DNA of 64,000 nt, taken from contig NZ_JACIDJ010000002.1 in the NCBI RefSeq assembly GCF_014196305.1, positions 620,001 through 684,000 of the forward strand. Direction: 5' to 3'. The first letter of the stretch is position 1. The number at the start of each line of letters is the position of its first letter. A program made the position numbers and the translations under genes. This DNA is from Roseococcus suduntuyensis. Its GTDB lineage: Bacteria > Pseudomonadota > Alphaproteobacteria > Acetobacterales > Acetobacteraceae. The notes under the pieces were generated by a model. It saw only the letters and a list, made by a program, of their open reading frames with translations, had not been told where the DNA came from and ran no database searches. This document shows, one piece after another, positions 49,169 through 57,179 of the stretch.

Positions 49169-51042
49169 CGCGCCAGCACCTCCTGGATTTCCTGCAGGAT
49201 CACGGGGTCGTCAATCGTGGGCGGCACGGTGAATTCCTGCCCGTCGGCGATCTTGCGGATGGTGGCGCGCAATATCTTGCCCGAGCGCGTCTTGGGCAGG
49301 CGCGGCACCACGCGCGCGTCGCGGAAGGCGGCGACGGGGCCGATGCGTTCGCGCACCAGGGCCACGAGTTCGCGCGCTACCTGGTCCTCGGGCCGTGCGG
49401 CGCCGGATTTCAGCACGACGAGGCCCACGGGCACCTGGCCCTTCAGCCCGTCGGCCGCGCCCACCACAGCGCATTCCGCCACATCGGGGTGGGATGCCAG
49501 CACCTCCTCCATCGCGCCCGTGGAGAGGCGGTGGCCGGCCACGTTGATGATGTCGTCCGTGCGGCCCATCACCCAGACGAAGCCCTCCCCGTCCACCATC
49601 CCGGCGTCGGAGGTGTCGTAGAAGCCCGGGAAGGTGGAGAGATAGGCCTCGCGGTAGCGCGCCTCGGCGTTCCACAGCGTGGGGGCGCAGCCGGGCGGCA
49701 GGGGCAGCTTGATCACCAGCGCGCCCTCGGCGCCGGGCGGCACCTCGGCGCCGGACGCGTCCAGCACGCGCACCTCGAAGCCGGGCGTGGGCTTGCCGCC
49801 GGCGCCCGGGCGCGGATCGAACAGACCGAATTCCCGGAAGCCCGCGGTGATGGGCCAGCCCGTCTCGGTCTGCCACCAATGGTCCACCACGGGCTTGCCG
49901 AGCTTCGCCGCCGCCCATTCCGCCGTGGGCGGGTCGCAGCGTTCGCCGGCCAGATACAGCGCCTCCAGCCGCGACAGGTCGTGGTGGGCGAGGTGCGTCC
50001 CCTCCGGGTCCTCCTTCTTGATGGCGCGGATGGCGGTGGGCGCGGTGAAGAGCAGCTTCACCCCATGCTGCGCGCAGACGCGCCAGAAGGTGCCGGGGTC
50101 CGGCGTGCCCACGGGCTTTCCTTCGAACAGCACCGAAGTGCAGCCGGCCAGAAGCGGCGCATAGACGATGTAGGAATGCCCCACGACCCAGCCCACATCG
50201 GACGCCGCCCAGAAGACCTCGCCCGGCGCCATGCCATAGATCATGGACATGGAGCGGTGCAGCGCCACCGCATGGCCGCCATGGTCGCGCACGATGCCCT
50301 TGGGCTTCCCGGTCGTGCCGCTGGTGTAGAGGATGTAGAGCGGGTCCGTTGCCGCCACCTCCACGCAGGGGTGGGGCTCGCCCGCCGCTTCCTCCGCCGC
50401 GTAGTCGAAGTCGCGCCCGGGGGTGAGGTCGGCCCGCAGCTGCTCGCGTTGCAGCACCAGGCAGAAATCGGGCTTGTGCGCGGCCATGCCGATGGCGGCG
50501 TCCAGCAGCGGCTTGTAGGGCACGACGCGCCCCGGTTCGAGCCCGCAACTGGCCGAGATCACGGCACGCGGCGTGGCATCGGTGATGCGCGTGGCCAGTT
50601 CCGCCGCCGCGAAGCCGCCGAACACCACGGAATGGATGGCGCCCAGCCGCGCGCAGGCCAGCATGGCGATGGCCGCCTCGGGCACCATGGGCATGTAGAT
50701 CAGCACGCGATCGCCATGGCCCACGCCGCGCGCGGCCAAGGCACCCGCCAGCCGCGCCACGCGGGATTGCAGGGTGGCATAGGTGATGTGTTCCACACGC
50801 CCGGTCATCGGGCTGTCGTAGAGCAGCGCCGTGTGGCCACCCCGCCCCGCCGCCACATGCCGGTCCACCGCGTTGTGGCAGGTGTTGAGCCGCCCATCCG
50901 GGAACCAGCGCCCATAGAGGCCCGAGGACGCATCGAAGGCGCGGCGGGGCGGCACCGACCAGTCGAGGCCGGCGGCCGCCTCCAGCCACCACGCCTCCGG
51001 GTCCGCCCGCCATGCGGCATAGGCCGCGTCATAGCCGGACAT
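49165..51042 (-). CDS. prpE: Propionate--CoA ligase
   Basis: 625 residues, the usual PrpE length. It begins with the acetyl-CoA-synthetase-type N-terminal domain (YDAAYAAWRADPEAWW). HNAVDRHVAAGRGGHTAL and YDSPMTGRVEHITYATL are PrpE-like. The P-loop is YTSGTTGKPKGIVRDHGGH near 239, followed by DHWWQTETGWPI, MGRTDDIINVAGHRLST and the catalytic Lys in KTRSGKILRATIRKIADG. GGGAGGGAAG precedes the start. It leads a three-gene acyl-CoA operon. No methylcitrate-cycle genes are near, so the propionyl-CoA route is unknown here. Confidence 0.9.
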   Translation of the reverse strand: MSGYDAAYAAWRADPEAWWLEAAAGLDWSVPPRRAFDASSGLYGRWFPDGRLNTCHNAVDRHVAAGRGGHTALLYDSPMTGRVEHITYATLQSRVARLAGALAARGVGHGDRVLIYMPMVPEAAIAMLACARLGAIHSVVFGGFAAAELATRITDATPRAVISASCGLEPGRVVPYKPLLDAAIGMAAHKPDFCLVLQREQLRADLTPGRDFDYAAEEAAGEPHPCVEVAATDPLYILYTSGTTGKPKGIVRDHGGHAVALHRSMSMIYGMAPGEVFWAASDVGWVVGHSYIVYAPLLAGCTSVLFEGKPVGTPDPGTFWRVCAQHGVKLLFTAPTAIRAIKKEDPEGTHLAHHDLSRLEALYLAGERCDPPTAEWAAAKLGKPVVDHWWQTETGWPITAGFREFGLFDPRPGAGGKPTPGFEVRVLDASGAEVPPGAEGALVIKLPLPPGCAPTLWNAEARYREAYLSTFPGFYDTSDAGMVDGEGFVWVMGRTDDIINVAGHRLSTGAMEEVLASHPDVAECAVVGAADGLKGQVPVGLVVLKSGAARPEDQVARELVALVRERIGPVAAFRDARVVPRLPKTRSGKILRATIRKIADGQEFTVPPTIDDPVILQEIQEVLAR

Positions 51043-51129
51043 GTTCTTCCCTCCCGCCCTGTGCCGGGCGCGGGACAGGGTGGCGTTCCGGCCGTTGCTT
51101 CGCAAGCGCCGCGACAGCACCATGGCCCG

Positions 51130-51999
51130 ATGCGCTTCGCCTCCCTGCCCGGCAATCTGCGCGGCGCCATCCTGATGTCGCTGGGAACCGTGCTCTTCGC
51201 GGTGGAGGTGCTGTTCATCCGCTGGATGAACGACCGCGGCATTCCCACCACCACCCAGGTCTTCGCGCGGTCCATGGGGCAGTTGCTCTGGGTGCTGCCG
51301 CTGATCCTGGGGGCGGGGCTGGCGGTGTTCCGCACGCACAGGCTCGGGCTGCATCTGTTCCGGGGGCTGGCTTCGGCGCTGACCTGGGGGCTGTATTTCC
51401 TCAGCTTCGCCTTCCTCGACCTCGCCACCGCCACGGTGCTGTCCTTCACCAACGTGATGTTCACCACGCTGCTGGCGGGACCGATTTTGCGGGAGCGGGT
51501 GGACGCGGCGCGCTGGGCCGGCACGCTGCTGGGGCTGCTGGGGGTCGCCATCATGCTGCGGCCGGGCACGGACATCCCGCTGCTGGGTGCGCTGACGGCA
51601 CTGGGGGCGGCGCTGGCCTGGTGCGGCATCACGCTGTCCTCGCGCGCGCTGTCGCGCACCGAATCCACGCAGACGGTGGTGGCCTGGGTGGGCATCGTGA
51701 CGAGCCTCTGCACCCTGCCCTTCTTCCTCTGGGGCTGGGCGCCGATCGGGCTGGGGGACGCCGCGATCCTGCTGGTCTTCGCGCTGTTCACGCCCGGCAT
51801 CATCTGGTTCGTGACCGAGGCGCTGCGCGCGGGCGAGGCGAGTGCCGTGGCGCCGTTCCAGTATCTGCGCCTGGTGGTCATCATGGCGTTCGGCTGGGTG
51901 CTGTTCGCGGAAGTGCCCGATGGCTGGACCCTGCTGGGGGCGGCCGTGATCCTGACGGGCGCCGTCGTCATCACGGTGCGGGAGGCGCGGCGGGCATGA
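51130..51999 (+). CDS. DMT superfamily (EamA) transporter
   Basis: 289 residues with about ten hydrophobic segments in two EamA halves (GAILMSLGTVLFAVEVLFIR and GALTALGAALAWCGITLSSR). Probably a metabolite exporter; substrate unknown. ATG 51130 is the first start with a full first helix. It diverges from prpE across 87 bases and overlaps the next permease by ATGA. Confidence 0.85.
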   Translation: MRFASLPGNLRGAILMSLGTVLFAVEVLFIRWMNDRGIPTTTQVFARSMGQLLWVLPLILGAGLAVFRTHRLGLHLFRGLASALTWGLYFLSFAFLDLATATVLSFTNVMFTTLLAGPILRERVDAARWAGTLLGLLGVAIMLRPGTDIPLLGALTALGAALAWCGITLSSRALSRTESTQTVVAWVGIVTSLCTLPFFLWGWAPIGLGDAAILLVFALFTPGIIWFVTEALRAGEASAVAPFQYLRLVVIMAFGWVLFAEVPDGWTLLGAAVILTGAVVITVREARRA

Positions 52000-53387
52000 C
52001 ATTGCTGCTCCAGGCCGCGCCGCTGCTGGCGCTGCTGGCCCTGCTGGGCAGCGGGCGCGCGGGGCCGCTGCTGGCCTGCGGGGTGGCGCTGGCGCTGGCG
52101 CTGCCGGCCATCGCGGTCAGCCTGCCCGAGGGGGCGACGCTGGCCGGCTTCCTGCCGGCCGAAACGCTCCGCGCATTGTGGCTCGCCCTGCAGGTGGTCG
52201 CCATCATCACGGGCGGGCTTCTGTTCCAGGCCGCGGTGGCGCGCGATGCCGACACGGCGCCACGCCTGCCCACCCCCGCGCGCATCTTCGCCGCCACCCT
52301 GCCGCTGGGCTGTTTCCTGGAAAGTGTCACCGGCTTCGCCATCGGCGGCATCTTCGCGCTGGCCGCGCTGCGCGCCATGGGGATCGGCGGCGCGGTGGCG
52401 GTGGCGCTGTCGGTGCAGGCGCTGGTGCTGGTGCCCTGGGGCGGGCTTGGCCCCGGCACGCTGCTCGGCGCCACCATGACCGGGCTGCCGCCGCATGAGG
52501 TGGCGCGCATCTCCGCCATTCCGACGGCGCTGTGGATGCCCTGCCTCGCCCCCCTGCTCTGGGCCCTTCAGGCGAGGGCCGGCGTGGTGGTGCCCGCGCG
52601 CGAGAAGGCCATGCAGGCGCTGATGCTGGCGGTGCTGGGCGCGCTGATGCTGGGGCTGCACTGGGTGCTGCCCTTCGAGGTGATCGGCGTCGTCGCCACC
52701 GGCCTCGTGCTGCTTTGGGCGCTGTGGCGGGCCGATCCGCCGCGCGACCCGGGTGCCGCGCTGCGGTCGGCCGGCCCCTACCTGGTGCTGGCGGCCGCAC
52801 TCCTGGCGTCCCGCGCCATCCCGGGCGCGCCCGCCTGGCAGCCCTTCGCGGAACTGCCGGCCTTCCCGCTGACCCATGTGGGGCTGGTGCTCTGGGCCGT
52901 CGCGCTGCCGCTGCTGGCGCTGCGGCCGCGGCCGGTGTCGGGTTTCGCGGGGGCGCTGCGGCGTTCGGGGCGGCCCATCGCGGTGCTGCTGCTCTATGTG
53001 CTGCTGGGGCGGTGGCTGGCGGGCGGCGGCGTGGCGGCTGGGCTGGCCGAGGCCATGGCCGCGGCAGCGGGCGGGACGGCGCTATTCCTGGTGGCGCCGC
53101 TTGGCCTGCTGGCGGGCTTCGTCACGGGCAGCAATGTGGGCGGCAATGCCGCGCTGATGCCGGTTCAGCAGGCGCTGGGCGCCACGCTGGGCCTGCCCTC
53201 CCTGCTGGTGCCGGGGGTGCAGAACTTCGCCAGTGGCGCGGGGGCGGGGATGAGCATCGCCGTCGTCGCCATGCTCTGCGCCATCGCCGGCGGCGGCACG
53301 CGGCCCACGCAGGTGTGGCGCCTGGTGTGGCCCTCCATGCTGATGGTGCTGGCCCTTGGCACCGCGACCCTCTGGGTGTTGAGCTAG
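51996..53387 (+). CDS. L-lactate permease (LctP)-like transporter, short form
   Basis: 463 residues with about twelve hydrophobic segments. GCFLESVTGFAIGGIFALAA near 104 and GFVTGSNVGGNAALMPVQQA near 369, followed by QNFASGAGAGMSIAVVAMLC, are the two hallmark regions of the lactate permease family. Classical LctP has about 550 residues, so this is a shortened member and its substrate may differ. It starts inside the DMT gene stop (ATGA), so the two membrane proteins are coupled. Confidence 0.75.
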   Translation: MTLLLQAAPLLALLALLGSGRAGPLLACGVALALALPAIAVSLPEGATLAGFLPAETLRALWLALQVVAIITGGLLFQAAVARDADTAPRLPTPARIFAATLPLGCFLESVTGFAIGGIFALAALRAMGIGGAVAVALSVQALVLVPWGGLGPGTLLGATMTGLPPHEVARISAIPTALWMPCLAPLLWALQARAGVVVPAREKAMQALMLAVLGALMLGLHWVLPFEVIGVVATGLVLLWALWRADPPRDPGAALRSAGPYLVLAAALLASRAIPGAPAWQPFAELPAFPLTHVGLVLWAVALPLLALRPRPVSGFAGALRRSGRPIAVLLLYVLLGRWLAGGGVAAGLAEAMAAAAGGTALFLVAPLGLLAGFVTGSNVGGNAALMPVQQALGATLGLPSLLVPGVQNFASGAGAGMSIAVVAMLCAIAGGGTRPTQVWRLVWPSMLMVLALGTATLWVLS

Positions 53388-53391
53388 GCCC

Positions 53392-54027
53392 ATGCACGAC
53401 TGGTCCATCGCCGAACGCAAGCTGCTGCGGGTGCCCGCCATGCGCCCGCTGGTGAAGCGCATCGGCCCCTGCGCGCTGACGCCCCTGCCCCGCCCGCCTT
53501 ACGAGGCGCTGGTGCGGGCCATCGCGCACCAGCAGGTGCATGGCCGCGCGGCCGAGGCGATGCTGAACCGGTTGATCGCGCTGCACCCTGGCGAGGGCTT
53601 CCCGCCGCCCGACTTCGTGCTGGCCCTGCCGCTTGAGGCGCTGCGCGGCTGCGGCTTCTCCGGCGGCAAATGCGCGGCCATCCAGGACATCGCGGCCAAG
53701 AGCGTCTCGGGCCAGGTGCCGGCGCTGGACGAGGCGCTCTCCCTGCCCGACGAGGCGCTGGTGGAACGCCTGCTGCCCTTGCGCGGCGTGGGGCGCTGGA
53801 CGGTAGAGATGCTGCTGATCTTCACCCTCGGGCGGCCCGATGTCTGGCCGGTGGATGATTTCGGCGTGCGCGAGGGCTGGCGGCGGGTGACGGGCGCGGA
53901 GGCGCAACCCAAGCCGCGCGAATTGATGGAGTTGGGCGCGCCCTTCCGCCCCTGGCGCAGCGTGGCCGCCTGGTATCTCTGGCGCGCGGCCGATGAAGGC
54001 AAGAAGGTGAAGCCGCTGGCCGTGTAG
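53392..54027 (+). CDS. DNA-3-methyladenine glycosylase II family protein (AlkA-like)
   Basis: 211 residues; HhH-GPD base-excision glycosylase. The region LVRAIAHQQVHGRAAEAML near 40-58 begins the fold, and the helix-hairpin-helix plus catalytic Asp lie in LRGVGRWTVEMLLIFTLGR and VWPVDDFGVREG near 124-155. It lacks the N-terminal domain of E. coli AlkA, like many short AlkA proteins. It removes alkylated purines such as 3-methyladenine. It starts 4 bases after the permease stop and is convergent with tusA. Confidence 0.9.
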   Translation: MHDWSIAERKLLRVPAMRPLVKRIGPCALTPLPRPPYEALVRAIAHQQVHGRAAEAMLNRLIALHPGEGFPPPDFVLALPLEALRGCGFSGGKCAAIQDIAAKSVSGQVPALDEALSLPDEALVERLLPLRGVGRWTVEMLLIFTLGRPDVWPVDDFGVREGWRRVTGAEAQPKPRELMELGAPFRPWRSVAAWYLWRAADEGKKVKPLAV

Positions 54028-54034
54028 TGGCGCG

Positions 54035-54304
54035 TCAGTTCTTCCGGATCACCATTCGGCCCGCTATCCCCGATTCGTCGATTTCCAGTGCCAGCACGTC
54101 ATGGCCCAGTTCCCGCGCGCTGCGGGGCAGGTTCTCGGCCGGTTCAGCCCCCGCGAATCGGACTTCGAGCACCTGTCCCGCCGCCATCCGATCCAGACGC
54201 AGCCGGGTCCGGACAAAGGTCATGGGGCAACGATCGGCCGTGACGTCAAGACTTTCATGAATTTCGGCCAAATCGGTATTTTTTTGCCCATCATTGCTTG
54301 CCAC
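54035..54304 (-). CDS. TusA-family sulfurtransferase
   Basis: 89 residues from a GTG start. [19 protein letters not shown] near 18-37 carries the single reactive Cys; the usual CPxP is CPMT here, a variant also seen in other TusA-like proteins. [19 protein letters not shown] follows the family pattern. TusA proteins carry persulfide sulfur for tRNA thiolation, molybdenum cofactor or sulfur oxidation; which one applies is unknown. It diverges from mucR. Confidence 0.85.
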   Translation of the reverse strand: MASNDGQKNTDLAEIHESLDVTADRCPMTFVRTRLRLDRMAAGQVLEVRFAGAEPAENLPRSARELGHDVLALEIDESGIAGRMVIRKN

Positions 54305-54319
54305 AAGTGATCTCCCTGC

Positions 54320-54347
54320 TTGTCCAGCAGCGGAAAACCTCTATATC
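54320..54347 (+). promoter_or_regulatory. Candidate mucR promoter
   Basis: TTGTCC (54320-54325) and TATATC (54342-54347) are 16 bases apart, placing transcription start about 20 bases before the mucR ATG. The whole divergent gap and the mucR 5' end are AT-rich for this genome. MucR/Ros proteins commonly repress their own genes at AT-rich sites. Confidence 0.5.
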
Positions 54348-54374
54348 ACGACGAAGTCAGAGGGTTATTCCGCC

Positions 54375-54806
54375 ATGGTTGAAAATGTTCAATCCGCCGA
54401 CCTGTTGGGTTTGACGGCTGAAATTGTATCCGCACATGTGTCCAACAATCCCGTTCCGGTTGCCGAATTGCCGGGTCTGATTGTGGAAGTTCACAAGACC
54501 TTGGCGTCTCTTGGCACCAGTGCGCCTCCCGTGGAAATGGAGAAGAAGGCCCCGGCCGTTCCCGTGAAGAAGTCCATCACGCCGGACTATCTGATCTGCC
54601 TCGAGGACGGCAAGAAGCTGAAGATGCTCAAGCGCCACCTGCAGACCTCCTACAACCTCTCGCCGGAACAGTACCGCGAGAAGTGGGGCCTGCCGCCGGA
54701 CTACCCGATGGTCGCGCCGAACTACGCGCGCCACCGTTCCTCGCTGGCCAAGAAGATCGGCCTTGGAACGCAGTCGCGCAAGGGCGAGGCGTCTGCTAAG
54801 GCCTGA
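54375..54806 (+). CDS. mucR: MucR/Ros-family zinc-finger-like transcriptional regulator
   Basis: 143 residues. The N-terminal half carries a short helix-rich oligomerisation region ([15 protein letters not shown]). The C-terminal half from [20 protein letters not shown] through [20 protein letters not shown] is the prokaryotic zinc-finger domain; the Cys and His residues are partly preserved, with Asp in the second ligand position as in many MucR. MucR is an H-NS-like global repressor of AT-rich promoters in alphaproteobacteria. The first 55 codons use many AT-ending codons, unlike the second half and the neighbours. ATG 54375 was chosen from the conserved [18 protein letters not shown] start. 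Confidence 0.92.
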   Translation: MVENVQSADLLGLTAEIVSAHVSNNPVPVAELPGLIVEVHKTLASLGTSAPPVEMEKKAPAVPVKKSITPDYLICLEDGKKLKMLKRHLQTSYNLSPEQYREKWGLPPDYPMVAPNYARHRSSLAKKIGLGTQSRKGEASAKA

Positions 54807-54835
54807 GGCTTCCGCAACGACAGGAGCCTCCGGCC
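54800..54835 (+). terminator. Long hairpin over the mucR stop, attenuator or terminator
   Basis: GGCCTGAGGCT (54800-54810) pairs with AGCCTCCGGCC (54825-54835) at 10 of 11 positions, with a 14-base loop. It includes the mucR TGA and ends 12 bases before the fur start. There is no T-run, so it may reduce readthrough or control fur translation rather than end transcription. Confidence 0.45.
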
Positions 54836-54847
54836 ATCACCGCCGAC

Positions 54848-55294
54848 ATGTCCCGGATCGAGCGCATGTGCGTCGAGCGCGGCCTGAAGATGACAGGCCA
54901 GCGCAGGTTGATCGCGCGCGTGCTCTCGGAAAGCGAAGACCACCCCGACGTCGAGGAGCTGTACCGCCGCGCGGTGGCCCTCGATGCCCGGGTCTCCGTC
55001 GCCACCGTCTATCGCACCGTCCGGCTGCTTGAGGAAAAGGGCATCCTGGAGCGGCGCGATTTCGGCGGCGGCCGCGCCCGCTATGACCCCGCCGACCGCG
55101 GGCACCATCACCATCTGATTGACGTGGACACGGGCAACGTCATCGAGTTCGCTGATGCCGAGCACGACACCGTGGCCCGCGCCATCGCGACCCGGCTGGG
55201 CTTCGAGCTGGTGCAGATGCGCCTGGAGATCTTCGGCCGGCGCCTGCCCGCGCCGCCGCCCGCCACCCCCGCCCGCGCGCGGCGTCGCACATGA
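54848..55294 (+). CDS. fur: Fur-family transcriptional regulator
   Basis: 148 residues. The winged-helix region holds GLKMTGQRRLIARVLSES near 12-29 and ARVSVATVYRTVRLLEEKG near 47-65. The metal-binding domain opens with RGHHHHLIDVDTGNVIEF near 78-95; the CxxC of E. coli Fur is replaced by Asp and Thr, as in alphaproteobacterial Fur/Mur proteins, many of which respond to manganese or regulate iron together with Irr or RirA. Whether this one senses Fe or Mn is not known. Its stop overlaps the olsB start (ATGA). Confidence 0.9.
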   Translation: MSRIERMCVERGLKMTGQRRLIARVLSESEDHPDVEELYRRAVALDARVSVATVYRTVRLLEEKGILERRDFGGGRARYDPADRGHHHHLIDVDTGNVIEFADAEHDTVARAIATRLGFELVQMRLEIFGRRLPAPPPATPARARRRT

Positions 55295-56109
55295 TGGCCG
55301 AACCGATCGGGCAGGAATTCCACTTCGAGGAGCTGCGCTCCGGCCATCTCGGCGTGCGCGTGGCCTCCAGCGAATGGGAAATCCGCGCCGCCCAGGCGCT
55401 GCGCTTCCGCGTCTTCTATGGCGAGATGGGGGCCCAGGCCGATGCGGCGACCCAGGCGAGCGGCCTCGACGCCGACGCCTATGACGCGGTGGCCGACCAC
55501 CTGCTGGTGGTGGACCATGACCGCGGCGAGGGGCCGGAAAGCGTGGTGGGCACCTATCGCCTCATCCGCCGCGCCGCCGCCGGGCGAATCGGGCGCTTCT
55601 ACTCCGCCGATGAATACGACATCTCGCGGCTGGAGGCCTTCCCGGGCGAGGTGCTGGAACTCGGCCGGTCCTGCACCGATGTGGCCTATCGCACGCGCGG
55701 CACGCTGCAACTGCTCTGGGGCGGCATCGCGGCCTATGTCTTCCGGCACAAGATCACGCTGATGTTCGGCTGCGCGAGCCTGCCCGGCGTGGAACTCGAC
55801 GCGAATGCGGAGCGCCTTTCCTACCTGGCGCATCACCACATGGCGCCCGAGAACCTCCGCGCCCGCGCCCTGCCCCAGCGCTACATCCCCATGGAGCAGC
55901 TGCCCCAGGGCAGCTACGACGCCAAGCGGGCGCTGATGGACTTGCCGCCGCTCATCAAGGGTTATCTGCGCCTGGGTGGCTTCGTGGGCGAAGGCGCGGT
56001 GCTGGACCACCAGTTCAACACCACCGATGTCTGCGTGGTGGTGAAGACCGACCTGATCACGGACAAGTACTTCAAGCATTACGAGCGCCAGTCCGGCCCG
56101 AAGGGCTGA
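55291..56109 (+). CDS. olsB: L-ornithine N(alpha)-acyltransferase OlsB
   Basis: 272 residues; uses 3-hydroxyacyl-ACP to acylate ornithine in the first step of ornithine-lipid synthesis at the inner membrane. AQALRFRVFYGEMGAQADA near 36-54, VGTYRLIRRAAA near 89, LELGRSCTDVAYRTRGTLQL near 125 and LLWGGIAAYVFRHKITLMFG are typical of this GNAT-like family (PF13444). Two ATGs occur in tandem; the first overlaps the fur stop as ATGA. The partner olsA is not in the window. Coupling to fur is unusual. Confidence 0.9.
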   Translation: MMAEPIGQEFHFEELRSGHLGVRVASSEWEIRAAQALRFRVFYGEMGAQADAATQASGLDADAYDAVADHLLVVDHDRGEGPESVVGTYRLIRRAAAGRIGRFYSADEYDISRLEAFPGEVLELGRSCTDVAYRTRGTLQLLWGGIAAYVFRHKITLMFGCASLPGVELDANAERLSYLAHHHMAPENLRARALPQRYIPMEQLPQGSYDAKRALMDLPPLIKGYLRLGGFVGEGAVLDHQFNTTDVCVVVKTDLITDKYFKHYERQSGPKG

Positions 56110-56153
56110 GAGAACGTCTGGCGGCCCCCGTGCCGCGTGTTAACCTCCCGCTT

Positions 56154-57179
56154 ATGTTCCGCCATCGCCTTTTCCTGCCGGCCCTGCTGCTGCTCGCGGC
56201 CGGCGGGGCCTGGGCCTGGTTCAGCGCAGCGCCCCGCCTGGCGCTGGCCCCCGTCACCACCGGGCCGGCGCTGGAGGCCGTCTATGCCACCGGCTCGGTC
56301 GAGCCGGTGCAGATGGCCCGCGTGGGCCCCGCCACCCGTGGCCGCCTGACCGCCCTGCTGGTGGATGAGGGCCAGCGCGTCACCGACGGCCAGCCCATGG
56401 CGCGCCTCGATGACCGGCAGACCCGTGCCCTGGCCGAGGAGGCCGAGGCCCGCGCCCGCTTCGCCCAGGACGACCTGTCCCGCACCCGCGCCCTTGTCAC
56501 CCGCGACATCGCGGCCCGCGCCACGCTGGACCGCGCCGAGCGCGACGCCGAGGCCGCCCGCGCCACCGCCGAGGCCGCGCGCCAGCGCCTCGACGACCAT
56601 GTGGTGCGGGCGCCGGCCGGCGGCGTGGTGCTGCGCCGCGATGGCGAGGTGGGCGAGGTGGTGGACACCCCCACCACCCTCTTCTGGATCGGCGAGACGC
56701 GGCCCCTGCGGATCACCGCCGAGGTGGATGAGGAGGACATCGCCCGCGTCATGATCGGCCAGCCCGCCTTGCTGCGCGCCGATGCCTTCCCGGGCCAGGT
56801 GCTGCGCGGCGAGGTGGCGCAAATCACGCCGCGCGGCGACACCACGCGCAAGGCCTATCGCGTGCGGCTCGCCCTGCCGGAGGACACGCCGCTGATGGTG
56901 GGCATGACGGTCGAGGCCAACATCGTGCTGCGCGAGGAAAGCGAGGCCCTGCTGGTGCCTCCCGCCGCCGTGGCGCTGGACGCCGACAGCCCGCCCGGCC
57001 GCACAAGGCGTGGGCATGTCTGGCTGGTGCGCGAGGGGCGGCTGGAACGTCGCGCGGTGCTGCTGGGCGTGCAGGGCGCGCGGGCGGTGGAGGTGCTGGA
57101 AGGGCTCGCCCCCGGCGTTTCGGTGGTGGCCGAGGCCCGGCCCTCCTTCCGCGAGGGCCAGCGGGTCCGGGCGCCGTGA
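56154..57179 (+). CDS. HlyD-family membrane fusion protein (DevB/MacA-like)
   Basis: 341 residues from MFRHRLFLP; a GTG 24 bases upstream is an alternative. One N-terminal transmembrane helix leads a periplasmic part with a lipoyl half-motif (GRLTALLVDEGQRVTDGQP), a coiled-coil hairpin rich in Ala, Glu and Arg near 90-140, the second half-motif VVRAPAGGVVLRRDGEVGE and a beta-barrel region. It is the adaptor of an ABC exporter formed with the next two genes, which it joins by GTGA. Confidence 0.88.
   Translation: MFRHRLFLPALLLLAAGGAWAWFSAAPRLALAPVTTGPALEAVYATGSVEPVQMARVGPATRGRLTALLVDEGQRVTDGQPMARLDDRQTRALAEEAEARARFAQDDLSRTRALVTRDIAARATLDRAERDAEAARATAEAARQRLDDHVVRAPAGGVVLRRDGEVGEVVDTPTTLFWIGETRPLRITAEVDEEDIARVMIGQPALLRADAFPGQVLRGEVAQITPRGDTTRKAYRVRLALPEDTPLMVGMTVEANIVLREESEALLVPPAAVALDADSPPGRTRRGHVWLVREGRLERRAVLLGVQGARAVEVLEGLAPGVSVVAEARPSFREGQRVRAP

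Noticed and set aside
51043-52002. In-frame upstream extension of prpE to 52002
   Set aside because: It would run antisense through the whole DMT transporter gene; the start at 51042 has a strong ribosome site and the normal PrpE N-terminus.
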